Assembly (NCBI GenBank): GCA_021740845.1 | Contig: JAIOYZ010000001.1 | Coordinates: forward strand, 299,606 to 363,605 | Length of the DNA: 64,000 nt | Reading direction: 5' to 3' | From: Bacteroidia bacterium | GTDB lineage: Bacteria > Bacteroidota > Bacteroidia > UKL13-3 | Shown here: positions 15,842 through 24,291 of the stretch, one piece after another | Layout of the letters: every line of letters begins with the position of its first letter | Position numbering within the stretch: the stretch's first letter is position 1 | Made by a program: the position numbers and the translations under genes | The notes under the pieces: model-generated | What the model saw: the letters and a program-made list of their open reading frames with translations, nothing else | What the model was told of the DNA's origin: nothing | Databases searched by the model: none

Positions 15842-18800
15842 ATGAAAATAAAAAAGACTGGATTTGGTTTGAACCTATTGATTGCAATTTTATTTGCCAT
15901 TCTTTTTGCATTCCAAACTCAAGCTCAAAATAAATATGGATTTGAGTGGATTAGAACCTATCAACCCTATTTAAAAATTAAGGTTAATCAAAAGGGTTTA
16001 TTTAAAATTGATTCAGCCGCATTGTCTGCGTGGAATGGCAAAAATCCTCGGAAGTTTCAATTGTTTAAGAATGGTAAAGAGCAAGCTATTTTTGTTGCAG
16101 GTGAAAGCGATGGGGTTTTTAATGCCAATGATTTTATTGAATTTTATGGTACTCCAAATGATGGAAGTTTAGATCAGTTTTTATACAGAACAAATGCCGA
16201 ACAACCGCAAATGTTTAGGAGTATTTTTTCGGATACGGGCATTTATTTTCTAACTATTTTACCAGATACCTCTTTGGTTCAGCCCTTACGTATTTCTGCC
16301 TTCACAGATATAGATTATGGTAATTATACGCCGGAACCCAAACTTGTAATAACTCAACAAGTTGTTCCTCAAGAAGATTATTATTACGGCGCCTACCTGG
16401 CTGCAGATGAAAAATATTACCTATCAGAATATGGCGATGCAGAAGGAATGATGAGTGCGTTGATTGGTCAGGGGCAAAGTAGATATTATACCTTTCAAAC
16501 ACCATTTGCCACAAATGGAATTTCCGCCGAAGCTGAAATAAAAATCATTGGTGCCTCAGATTTTTTTCTTCCCAATGCCACTCAAGCCAACCACCATGTT
16601 AAGATTTTTACTATTGCAAATAATCAAACTCCAGTCTTAATAATTGATACCACTTTTAGAGGTTATGGTGAACAGAAATTTACAAGAAGCATTCTTAGTA
16701 CTCAATTAGGAGATTCAACTCGTTTCTTGGTACAAGTAATTAATGATATAGGTGTAAGTAGCGATTTTATTGGAGTTTCTTATATTCAACTTTCGTATAC
16801 TCGAAACTCGTTTTTCAATGGAAGTAAACTAGAAGAATGTCTTTTAAATACCAGTATTTCGGGAGCCAAAACTTTACTTCAGGTAAATAATTTTATTGGG
16901 TCTGAACCAATTCTTTGGGATTTGAAAACCAACAGTAGGGCAGTGGGTACAAAAAATTCCAATCAAGCTCAATTCTTACTTCCTTTTTCATCTGGATTAA
17001 GAACCTTGGTTCTTGCAGATGGGCAAACTAATTTATCTAGCAGCCAATTGTTGCCCATTAGTTTTGTTGCTCCAAATCCAAATAATAACTATCAATATTT
17101 ATTGATTTCAAATAAGCAATTGCAAAACTCTGCAGAGAATTATAGGACTTATAGAAGTAATAAATACAAAACATATTTGGCATATGCAGAAGACTTATCA
17201 GATTATTATTGCTTTGGAAATTTTCACCCATTAGCTATTAGAAAATTTTGTGAGCATGTTTACAAAGAGCAAGCCACTCCACCTCAATTTCTTTTGCTTT
17301 TGGGTAGGGGCTATCAAAATAATTTATTAAAAGCTGATCCCAGAAACAACGCGTTAAATTTGGTTCCCGCATTGGGTGTTCCATCTTCGGATAATTTATT
17401 TACCAATGGATTTACACTCACAAACGGTGCACCTGCCATTGCAACTGGAAGGATTCCTGCCAGCACAAATACAGAGGCAAACAATTATTTGCAAAAAATA
17501 ATTTACCTTGAAACCAACTCAGATTCAATTCAAAACTGGCGTAAACATTATCTGCATTTGAGCGGTGGTTCTTATGAATCTCAGCAAGTATCCTTTAAAA
17601 ATCAATTGGCTTATTTGGGGAACTTTGTAAAAGATAAACCAATTGGAGGCGATGTGTTTTCTTATTACAAAAGTTCTACTGCACCTACAGATAATAATTT
17701 GGAAGGCAAACTCATAGGACATTTAAACGATGGGGTAAACTTTATGACTTTTTATGGTCATGGTTCTTTAACCGTTTTGGATATGAGTTTCGGGGGGATT
17801 AATGATTTATTGCCAAACCATCATACCGCTTTTTATTATTTCAATGGCTGCAATATTGGAAATGCCAACGATGTGGATCCATTAGGAACAGGTTTGGTTT
17901 ATGGCAAAGATTATATCTGTGCAGATGCCAAAGGTGCAATAGGTTGGTTGGCTCATACCAACTTCACTTTTACTAATCATTTGGAATACCAAATGGAACA
18001 GTTATACAACCAATTTAGTTACCAGAAATATGGAAAAGAAATTGGCTTACAAATAAAAGCAGCCTTGGAAGTTACCTCCCAAACCAATGAAGCTTTTGCT
18101 CGTTCTCATGCTTTGCAATTATTGCTTCAAGGAGATCCAGCTTTAACTTTATATTCACCTAGTAAGCCTGATTATAAAATTGCCAACGAAGATTTATTTA
18201 TCTCTCCATCCAACGCCTCGGTTCAAAACGATTCTTTTGCAGTTGGAATAATATTACACAATTTAGCAAAGGCGCAAATTGATACTCTTGAAATAAAAGT
18301 TACTCGCAAATTACCCGACAATTCCATTATCGAGTATTTACTTTCCCCTATCATGGGTCCTAATTATTTGGATACCGTCTACGCTTGGATCAAACCATTA
18401 TTAAAAAAAGATATTGGCAACAATCAGTTCGATGTAGAAATAAATCCTGCCAAAAAGATTGATGAAATTGCTTTTACCAATAACCAAGCAAGTATCAATT
18501 ACTTCCTTCCGGGAAGTGGTTTGCAAGCGATTTTGCCTTCACAATACGCAATTATTTCTTCGGATACCGTTTCGCTTTTGGTTCAAAACAATAATTTATT
18601 TGCCGAAGCCAATGAGTATTTGTTTGAAATTGATACCAGTTTAGCCTTTTTAGAAACTAGTTCTTTTTATAGAAAGAGTGAGGTAATTACGGCCAATCAT
18701 ATAGCCAAATGGGATGTGCCTTTAGCTGCTAATGATTCAATGGTTTACTATTGGCGCGCTAAATTGAATCTCCCCGAGGCCGAGGGTGGAATATGGGTTA

Positions 18801-20875
18801 CACAGAGTTTTGTTCACATAAACCTAGGACCAGAAGGTTGGCATCAACGCAAGTATCAGCAGATTAGAAATGCTAGTGCCCAAACTTTTATCGAGTTTAA
18901 TGATACAACGAGTAAAATTGAGTTTAGTAATAATGAATTAGTATTAGGGATTGAGAACAGACGTTGGGATCACAGAAGGATGGGAGTGGTAATTCCTTAT
19001 TTATTAAATGCAGGTGTTGGAACATGTATTTCGCAAGGAACAGTTGTTTTAGTATTTGAACCTTTCCAAGTTGATTTTCCTTATGAACTGCCAAATTACC
19101 CTTTTAATTGTGCCTTCGTTCAAAGTAATAAACACGACCAAAGTATTCGCTATTATTCCTTTAATACCAATTTGCTTTCTGGAGAGCAAGAATTGGCTAG
19201 ACTTATTGATTCAATCCCTGAAGGATATTATGTAGCTATGTTTTCGAGGTATAGCACCAATATTCAAAATTGGGCTCCAAGCACAAAGGCTTTATTCGGT
19301 AAAATTGGTTCTCAAAAAGTAGAACATATTCAAAGTCAAAATACAGCTTGGGCTTTAATTGGTAAGAAGGGTGAGCCACTTGGATTTGCAACAGAAGACA
19401 CCGTAATTAATAATACGCTTCCTTCAACTTTACCTCCTTTGCAATCCGACATTCAAGATGAAAATTATTTGCGAATTAAAAGAAATATAAAACTTAAATG
19501 GTACCAAGGAAATTTTGTTTCAGCACCAATTGGTCCTGCCCAAAAATACAATGAAATTAACCTAAATATTCGTGAAGAAGATCCAGTAATTTCTGGCAGA
19601 TGGTGGCTTAATGTTTTGGGTATAACTAGCACAGGAAAAGATACTGTTTTGATGGCAAATCAAACCTCCAATAGAATTGATATTAGCTGGATAAATTCAA
19701 AGAATATTCCTTTTATAAAATTACAGTTTAATTGTGTGGATAGTACTTACCGCACACCTCACCAAATAGATTTTTGGCAAGTTAGTTTTGAGCCAACACC
19801 AGAGTTAAGCGTGGATATAAATAAGCAATATGCTTTTCATTCGGAGGTATTATCTCAGGGCGATACTTTGTTGTTGAGCTTGCCTATGATTAATTTGGGT
19901 AAACGAACTATTGATACTACTTATGCATCGCTCGAAATTTCGGATGCCAATAGGTTAATTCCTTTCTCAAAACTGGTAAAAGTGCCTCCAATTGGTTCAG
20001 GCCAAAATTACGTTTTGAACCAAAAAATACCGACCCATATTTTGCAAGGTATCAATAGCCTTCAGATAAATTTAAACGCCAATAAGGAACCGGTAGAAAG
20101 GACTTATTTGAATAATTTTTATAAGAAATCCTTTCTGGTAAATGGTGATATTGCCAATCCATATTTGGAGGTAACCTTTGATGGAAAGCGAATCATGAAT
20201 AGAGATTTTGTTTCTCCTACTCCAAGTATTCGTATTAGTTCAACCGATAAAAATGCCTTCCTATTACAAAAAGATACCAGCACTTTTGAGTTGTATTTAT
20301 TACGTCCCAAAACTTTGGATTACGAGCGTGTAAATTTGAACAGCAGTGAAGTGCAATTTATTCCTGCAGTAGAAGGAAAAAATGAAGCTATGTTGCTCTA
20401 CCAGCCAGAAAAATTACCTGATGGCATTTATTCATTAAAGGTTCAAGCTATAGATGCTAGTGGAAACAAAGCTGGAGTAAATGATTACGAAATCGACTTC
20501 AATGTTTTAAATAAGAGTACCATTTCACAGTTCTATCCTTATCCAAATCCTTTTACCACTCAGATGCGTTTTGTATATACGCTAACGGGTTCTAAAATTC
20601 CAGATCAATTGTTAATTCGTATTTTAACCATTAATGGTAAAATAGTACGTGAAATTCGCAAAGATGAGTTTGGTCCCATGTATTTTGGTAGCAATGTAAG
20701 TGAGTTTGCATGGGATGGCACCGATCAATATGGAGATAGATTAGCAAATGGGGTTTACCTTTACCAAGTATTCACAAAAATTGAAGGAAATTCCATCGAA
20801 AACAGAGGAACCAATGCCAAAGAGGAGGCTACTTTTTTTGTAAATGGTACGGGGAAAATTTATTTAATGAAATAG
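15842..20875 (+). CDS. Type IX secretion sortase, PorU2-like C25 peptidase
   Basis: 1677 residues with an N-terminal signal peptide ending near TQAQ. A long beta-rich N-terminal region precedes a gingipain-type (C25) domain at about residues 420-780. It contains LLLLGRGYQNN, MTFYGHGSL (probable catalytic His) and YYFNGCNIGNAND (probable catalytic Cys). The C-terminal part has CARDB/Ig-like repeats. It ends in a FlgD-like or type A sorting domain (PYPNPFTTQMRF, FAWDGTDQYGDRLANGVYLYQVF). This architecture and length match PorU2, a putative T9SS sortase paralogous to PorU that processes cargo at the cell surface. The window motif lies in its signal-peptide region (15866). Confidence 0.85.
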   Translation: MKIKKTGFGLNLLIAILFAILFAFQTQAQNKYGFEWIRTYQPYLKIKVNQKGLFKIDSAALSAWNGKNPRKFQLFKNGKEQAIFVAGESDGVFNANDFIEFYGTPNDGSLDQFLYRTNAEQPQMFRSIFSDTGIYFLTILPDTSLVQPLRISAFTDIDYGNYTPEPKLVITQQVVPQEDYYYGAYLAADEKYYLSEYGDAEGMMSALIGQGQSRYYTFQTPFATNGISAEAEIKIIGASDFFLPNATQANHHVKIFTIANNQTPVLIIDTTFRGYGEQKFTRSILSTQLGDSTRFLVQVINDIGVSSDFIGVSYIQLSYTRNSFFNGSKLEECLLNTSISGAKTLLQVNNFIGSEPILWDLKTNSRAVGTKNSNQAQFLLPFSSGLRTLVLADGQTNLSSSQLLPISFVAPNPNNNYQYLLISNKQLQNSAENYRTYRSNKYKTYLAYAEDLSDYYCFGNFHPLAIRKFCEHVYKEQATPPQFLLLLGRGYQNNLLKADPRNNALNLVPALGVPSSDNLFTNGFTLTNGAPAIATGRIPASTNTEANNYLQKIIYLETNSDSIQNWRKHYLHLSGGSYESQQVSFKNQLAYLGNFVKDKPIGGDVFSYYKSSTAPTDNNLEGKLIGHLNDGVNFMTFYGHGSLTVLDMSFGGINDLLPNHHTAFYYFNGCNIGNANDVDPLGTGLVYGKDYICADAKGAIGWLAHTNFTFTNHLEYQMEQLYNQFSYQKYGKEIGLQIKAALEVTSQTNEAFARSHALQLLLQGDPALTLYSPSKPDYKIANEDLFISPSNASVQNDSFAVGIILHNLAKAQIDTLEIKVTRKLPDNSIIEYLLSPIMGPNYLDTVYAWIKPLLKKDIGNNQFDVEINPAKKIDEIAFTNNQASINYFLPGSGLQAILPSQYAIISSDTVSLLVQNNNLFAEANEYLFEIDTSLAFLETSSFYRKSEVITANHIAKWDVPLAANDSMVYYWRAKLNLPEAEGGIWVTQSFVHINLGPEGWHQRKYQQIRNASAQTFIEFNDTTSKIEFSNNELVLGIENRRWDHRRMGVVIPYLLNAGVGTCISQGTVVLVFEPFQVDFPYELPNYPFNCAFVQSNKHDQSIRYYSFNTNLLSGEQELARLIDSIPEGYYVAMFSRYSTNIQNWAPSTKALFGKIGSQKVEHIQSQNTAWALIGKKGEPLGFATEDTVINNTLPSTLPPLQSDIQDENYLRIKRNIKLKWYQGNFVSAPIGPAQKYNEINLNIREEDPVISGRWWLNVLGITSTGKDTVLMANQTSNRIDISWINSKNIPFIKLQFNCVDSTYRTPHQIDFWQVSFEPTPELSVDINKQYAFHSEVLSQGDTLLLSLPMINLGKRTIDTTYASLEISDANRLIPFSKLVKVPPIGSGQNYVLNQKIPTHILQGINSLQINLNANKEPVERTYLNNFYKKSFLVNGDIANPYLEVTFDGKRIMNRDFVSPTPSIRISSTDKNAFLLQKDTSTFELYLLRPKTLDYERVNLNSSEVQFIPAVEGKNEAMLLYQPEKLPDGIYSLKVQAIDASGNKAGVNDYEIDFNVLNKSTISQFYPYPNPFTTQMRFVYTLTGSKIPDQLLIRILTINGKIVREIRKDEFGPMYFGSNVSEFAWDGTDQYGDRLANGVYLYQVFTKIEGNSIENRGTNAKEEATFFVNGTGKIYLMK

Positions 20876-20876
20876 C

Positions 20877-20925
20877 AAAGGCAATTTTTTGGTTCGAACC
20901 AAATTATTAAAAACAAATGCCTTTT
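20877..20925 (+). terminator. Terminator-like hairpin with a perfect 16-bp palindrome nested in it
   Basis: The outer stem AAAGGCA/TGCCTTT (20877-20883 and 20918-20924) encloses TTTGGTTCGAACCAAA (20888-20903), a perfect palindrome of the window motif. It lies just after the PorU2 stop. Confidence 0.55.
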
Positions 20926-21001
20926 GGAATCAATTTCTGTGTTTTATCTTTTTTTAATTGCGTAAAAAATTACACTTTCGCAGGATATTAATACTACAAT
21001 T

Positions 21002-21418
21002 ATGACAGCACCTAAAGTTGGAGACGTGTTTACCCACGACATCACTTACACCCAAGAACAAGTTAATATGTATGCCCAAATTAGCGGCGATACCAATCCT
21101 TTACACGTAAATCAAGAAGTTGGAAGCGCCAGCATGTTTGGAAAATGTATCATTCACGGACATTTTAGCGCAAGCGTGTTTACCAAAATTTTTGGAACCT
21201 TATTATTTCCAGAAGGCCAAATTTACATGAAGCAAAATACAACTTTCTTAAAACCAATGTTTGTTGAAACTCCTTATCAAGCGGTAATAACCGTAAAAGA
21301 AGTTTTCCCAGAAAAGAACAGAGTTTTATTTGAAACCAAAGTTGTAGATGTAGCAACAGGTGCAGATACCATTACCGGTGAAGCTTTGTTGATGAATAAA
21401 AAACATTACGTTTGGTAA
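21002..21418 (+). CDS. MaoC-like (R)-specific enoyl-CoA hydratase (PhaJ-like)
   Basis: 138 residues, a single hot-dog domain. The active-site segment ISGDTNPLHVN places Asp30 and His35 as in PhaJ of Aeromonas (Asp31/His36), with the following GKCIIHGHFSASVF helix typical of MaoC proteins. PhaJ converts enoyl-CoA from beta-oxidation to (R)-3-hydroxyacyl-CoA, the monomer for PHA synthase. PHA synthase subunits PhaE and PhaC are encoded 344 bp downstream, which supports that role. A terminator at 21451-21487 means it is transcribed separately from phaEC. Confidence 0.85.
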   Translation: MTAPKVGDVFTHDITYTQEQVNMYAQISGDTNPLHVNQEVGSASMFGKCIIHGHFSASVFTKIFGTLLFPEGQIYMKQNTTFLKPMFVETPYQAVITVKEVFPEKNRVLFETKVVDVATGADTITGEALLMNKKHYVW

Positions 21419-21450
21419 TAAATTAGGGTAATTAATTCCTCAATGGCCTA

Positions 21451-21487
21451 AATCCTGAATCAAAAAAATTGGTTCAGGATTTTTTTT
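21451..21487 (+). terminator. Intrinsic terminator after the phaJ-like gene
   Basis: AATCCTGAATC (21451-21461) pairs with GGTTCAGGATT (21471-21481), with one G-U pair, followed by T7. The rest of the gap to 21694 holds a half motif (TTTGAACCAA near 21494) and nothing else I recognise. Confidence 0.85.
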
Positions 21488-21694
21488 GTTCGTTTTGAAC
21501 CAAAAAATATTTTAAAAAAAAAATTAAAGAATATGAATTTTTTACGCAGGATTTTGCCTTTTGTGCACCAGAAATTATTTATTTTTTTCCTTAGTTGATT
21601 AATGTCAGCTAAATTTCTTCCTTAGATAGTGGCTTGTTTGAGCCCTATTGATGATAATTTAATGCAGATAGCATTGAAAATAAAGAATATGTAC

Positions 21695-21702
21695 TAATTT
21701 TG
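21695..21702 (+). promoter_or_regulatory. Bacteroidota -7 box (TAATTTTG) for phaE
   Basis: TAATTTTG lies 59 bp before the phaE ATG, with a TTG-containing -33 candidate near 21674 about 20 bp upstream. Confidence 0.5.
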
Positions 21703-21761
21703 CGCCCGATTTCAGGACCCAAACTGATCTCCAATGAAAAACAATTATATTAAATAATACT

Positions 21762-23066
21762 ATGGAAAACAAGAACATGTTTGAATCTTTTGCAGATATG
21801 CAAAAACAAGCAGCCGAAACTTTTACAAATGCAGCCGAAAATATGCAAAAAGCTATGAACGGTGCGCCTGTAGATTTTAATTCTGATATCTTCAAAAAAT
21901 GGTATGATAGCCAAATGGCTTGGTTCAATCAAGCTCAAGGTGAAAACAAAAATGTTCAATCTTTTGAGTTCTTCAATAACTGGATGACCCAACAAATGGA
22001 AATGGCTAAAAACTGGCAAGAAATGAGCAAAAATGCATTCTCTAGCATTCCTCAAATGAACAACATGAACGCAGAAATGGGTAATATGATGAATATGTTC
22101 AATTCTTGGAAAGATTCTTTGTCGAGCACTTATTCTGAAATGATGAATAATATGAACAACGGAACTGCTAAAAATTCTTTCTCTGGTTTATTCAACAATG
22201 CAGAAATGTACATGAAAATGTATGAATTAATGATGCCTATGATGAAGAGCTTGAACGATAAGACTTATACTCCTGAAATGTTCAAACAAATGTTTAACAA
22301 TGAAATGTACAAAAACATGATGGACAAAATGTTCAACATGCAACCTGATTTCATGAAAAACATGATGGAAAACATGAACGTTTCTTCTAAAGATGCAATG
22401 GGTAAAATGATGGATATGAACAAAAATATGTTCGATACCATGAAGAACAACATGACTTCTCAAATGGGAAACATGATGCCTAATGATATGTTTGGTTCTA
22501 TGTACAGCAACTACACAAACATGTACAACCAAATGAACAATGCATTTGCTCCTTTAACTAAATTAATGCCTGTTAACGGTACTACTCAAAACATGGATGC
22601 CATGAAAGAAATGAGTAATATGTTAACTGCTTATAACATGAAGAATAGCCAAATGCAATACATGATGTATACCACTGGCTTAAAAGCAATGGAGAATTTC
22701 TCTGAAAACCTTTACTCAAAAATGCGTAACGGTGAAGACATGAAAAACTTCAATAACCTTTACCAAGATTTCTTAGCTAACTACGATAAAGAATTTATCG
22801 CTTTATACGAAACCGACGAATATTCTAAGTTAATGGGTGAAGTTAGTGCTATGCAATTAACTTTAAAGAAAAACATCGAAAAGCAATTGGAAAAATCAAT
22901 GAGCAACTTGCCTTTGATTAACCGTAGCGAAATGGATGAGTTATACCAAACTATCCACGATTTGAAAAAACGTATCAATATGTTAGAAAAACAATTGGAT
23001 ACAGACGTAATAGTAGAAGAGCCTGCAAAAGCTGCTCCTGCTAAAAAAGCGGCTAAAAACGCATAA
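21762..23066 (+). CDS. phaE: Class III PHA synthase subunit PhaE, methionine-rich
   Basis: 434 residues, all predicted helical. The N-terminus (MENKNMFESFADMQKQAAETF, then WYDSQMAWFNQA) and the C-terminal coiled coil (IHDLKKRINMLEKQLD) fit PhaE, the non-catalytic subunit that activates PhaC at the granule surface. The tail is Ala/Lys-rich (EEPAKAAPAKKAAKNA), as in phasins. The middle (about 100-300) is extraordinarily rich in Met and Asn, with runs such as MMDKMFNMQPDFMKNMMENM. Adjacency to phaC supports the call. A hairpin at 23090-23132 lies between the two genes. Confidence 0.85.
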   Translation: MENKNMFESFADMQKQAAETFTNAAENMQKAMNGAPVDFNSDIFKKWYDSQMAWFNQAQGENKNVQSFEFFNNWMTQQMEMAKNWQEMSKNAFSSIPQMNNMNAEMGNMMNMFNSWKDSLSSTYSEMMNNMNNGTAKNSFSGLFNNAEMYMKMYELMMPMMKSLNDKTYTPEMFKQMFNNEMYKNMMDKMFNMQPDFMKNMMENMNVSSKDAMGKMMDMNKNMFDTMKNNMTSQMGNMMPNDMFGSMYSNYTNMYNQMNNAFAPLTKLMPVNGTTQNMDAMKEMSNMLTAYNMKNSQMQYMMYTTGLKAMENFSENLYSKMRNGEDMKNFNNLYQDFLANYDKEFIALYETDEYSKLMGEVSAMQLTLKKNIEKQLEKSMSNLPLINRSEMDELYQTIHDLKKRINMLEKQLDTDVIVEEPAKAAPAKKAAKNA

Positions 23067-23089
23067 AGTTTAGGGTTTGTTTATATCTA

Positions 23090-23132
23090 AGGCCGCAGAT
23101 TTAGGTTAACGCCTGATTTCTGTGGCTTTTTT
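23090..23132 (+). terminator. Intrinsic terminator or attenuator between phaE and phaC
   Basis: AGGCCGCAGA (23090-23099) pairs with TCTGTGGCTT (23119-23128), with two G-U pairs, followed by T-rich sequence. No clear promoter was seen between it and phaC, so phaC may depend on readthrough. Confidence 0.7.
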
Positions 23133-23181
23133 ATTAACTTATTTTTCTATAAATCGCTTCATTAAAATAATATTACATACT

Positions 23182-24237
23182 ATGAATAATTTGAACTTTT
23201 CGGAAATGATGGATGAACTTCACACCACTAGCCAAAAGATGGTGAAAGGATATGAAATTTTGTCCCAAATGGAGGAGGTAGAAGTTGCTACCACTCCTAA
23301 AGAATTGGTTTGGCAAAACGACTTGGTAAAACTTTACCACTACAAACGTGATACTCCTGCTAAAAGCAAAATACCTGTTTTGGTTTCTTTTGCAATCATG
23401 AACCGTCATGATGTATTGGATTTGCAACCAGATAGATCTTTAATGAAAAAATTATTGGACGAAGGTTTGGATATCTATATCATGGATTGGGGTTATCCAA
23501 AACAACAGCATAAATTCTTAACCATGGAAGATTATATCCTAGGTTTTATGAACGATGCAGTTGATTTTGTTCGCAAGTCGACCAAAAGTCCTAAAATTCA
23601 TAAAATGGGAATTTGCCAAGGTGGAACTTTCAGTGCCATTTACGCTTCTTTATTCCCAGAAAAATTAAAATCATTAACCGTTTATGTTACTCCTTTCGAT
23701 TTTGGTGGTAACGAATGCATGCTATACAAATGGACCAAAGACATCGATGTAGATGTAATGGTTGATAGCTTAGGAATTATTCCTGCTGATATGTTAAACG
23801 CTGGTTTTGGTTCTTTAAAACCTAGTGCTGATATGAGCAAATACCTAGGAATGGTGGATGTAATGCAAGATGAAGCCAAATTGGCTAATTTCTTACGCAT
23901 GGAAAAATGGAAAAATGATTGTCCTGATTTAGCTGGTGAAATGTTCCGTAAATACATCAAAGATCTTTGGAGAGATAACAAATTAATCAAAGGTGAATTT
24001 GAATTAGGTGGTCATTTGGTAAACCTTAAAAACATTACCATGCCTTTCCTAAATATTTATGCTACAGAAGACAATATTATTCCTAATACTTCTACCAAAC
24101 CTGTTATGAAATTAATTGGTTCAAAAGACAAAGAAGAATATGCTTTCCCAGGCGGACATATTGGTGTGTTTGTAGGTGGTAAATCGCAAAAAGAATTAGG
24201 TCCTAAAGTTGCCCAGTGGGTTATTGATAGAAGCTAA
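23182..24237 (+). CDS. phaC: Class III poly(3-hydroxyalkanoate) synthase catalytic subunit PhaC
   Basis: 351 residues from ATG 23182 (MNNLNFSEMMDELH). The upstream extension of the frame to 23122 lies in the terminator region. It has an alpha/beta-hydrolase fold with the lipase-like box GICQGG (nucleophile Cys145), Asp297 in YATEDNIIP and His326 in FPGGHIGVF. This spacing matches class III PhaC (Cys149, Asp302, His331 in Allochromatium). With PhaE it polymerises (R)-3-hydroxyacyl-CoA into storage granules. No phaA or phaB is present in the window; monomers may come through the PhaJ-like hydratase. Confidence 0.92.
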   Translation: MNNLNFSEMMDELHTTSQKMVKGYEILSQMEEVEVATTPKELVWQNDLVKLYHYKRDTPAKSKIPVLVSFAIMNRHDVLDLQPDRSLMKKLLDEGLDIYIMDWGYPKQQHKFLTMEDYILGFMNDAVDFVRKSTKSPKIHKMGICQGGTFSAIYASLFPEKLKSLTVYVTPFDFGGNECMLYKWTKDIDVDVMVDSLGIIPADMLNAGFGSLKPSADMSKYLGMVDVMQDEAKLANFLRMEKWKNDCPDLAGEMFRKYIKDLWRDNKLIKGEFELGGHLVNLKNITMPFLNIYATEDNIIPNTSTKPVMKLIGSKDKEEYAFPGGHIGVFVGGKSQKELGPKVAQWVIDRS

Positions 24238-24258
24238 TTAAACAGCAATAAAAAATAA

Positions 24259-24291
24259 AAAAGTTGGTTCGGTTTGAACCAACTTTTTTTT
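24259..24291. terminator. Bidirectional terminator between phaC and the convergent PolX gene, containing the window motif
   Basis: The arms AAAGTTGGTTC and GAACCAACTTT form an 11-bp stem around the loop GGTTT, with A-runs and T-runs on both sides. GGTTTGAACC at 24271-24280 spans the loop and 3' arm. Confidence 0.85.

Noticed and set aside
22227..22532. His/Val-rich 101-codon frame antisense to phaE
   Set aside because: It is a mirror of the Met (ATG/CAT) codons in phaE; the His richness is a by-product.
23122..23181. Upstream start for PhaC adding 20 residues
   Set aside because: The extension overlaps the 3' arm of the phaE terminator and PhaC proteins begin near the chosen ATG.
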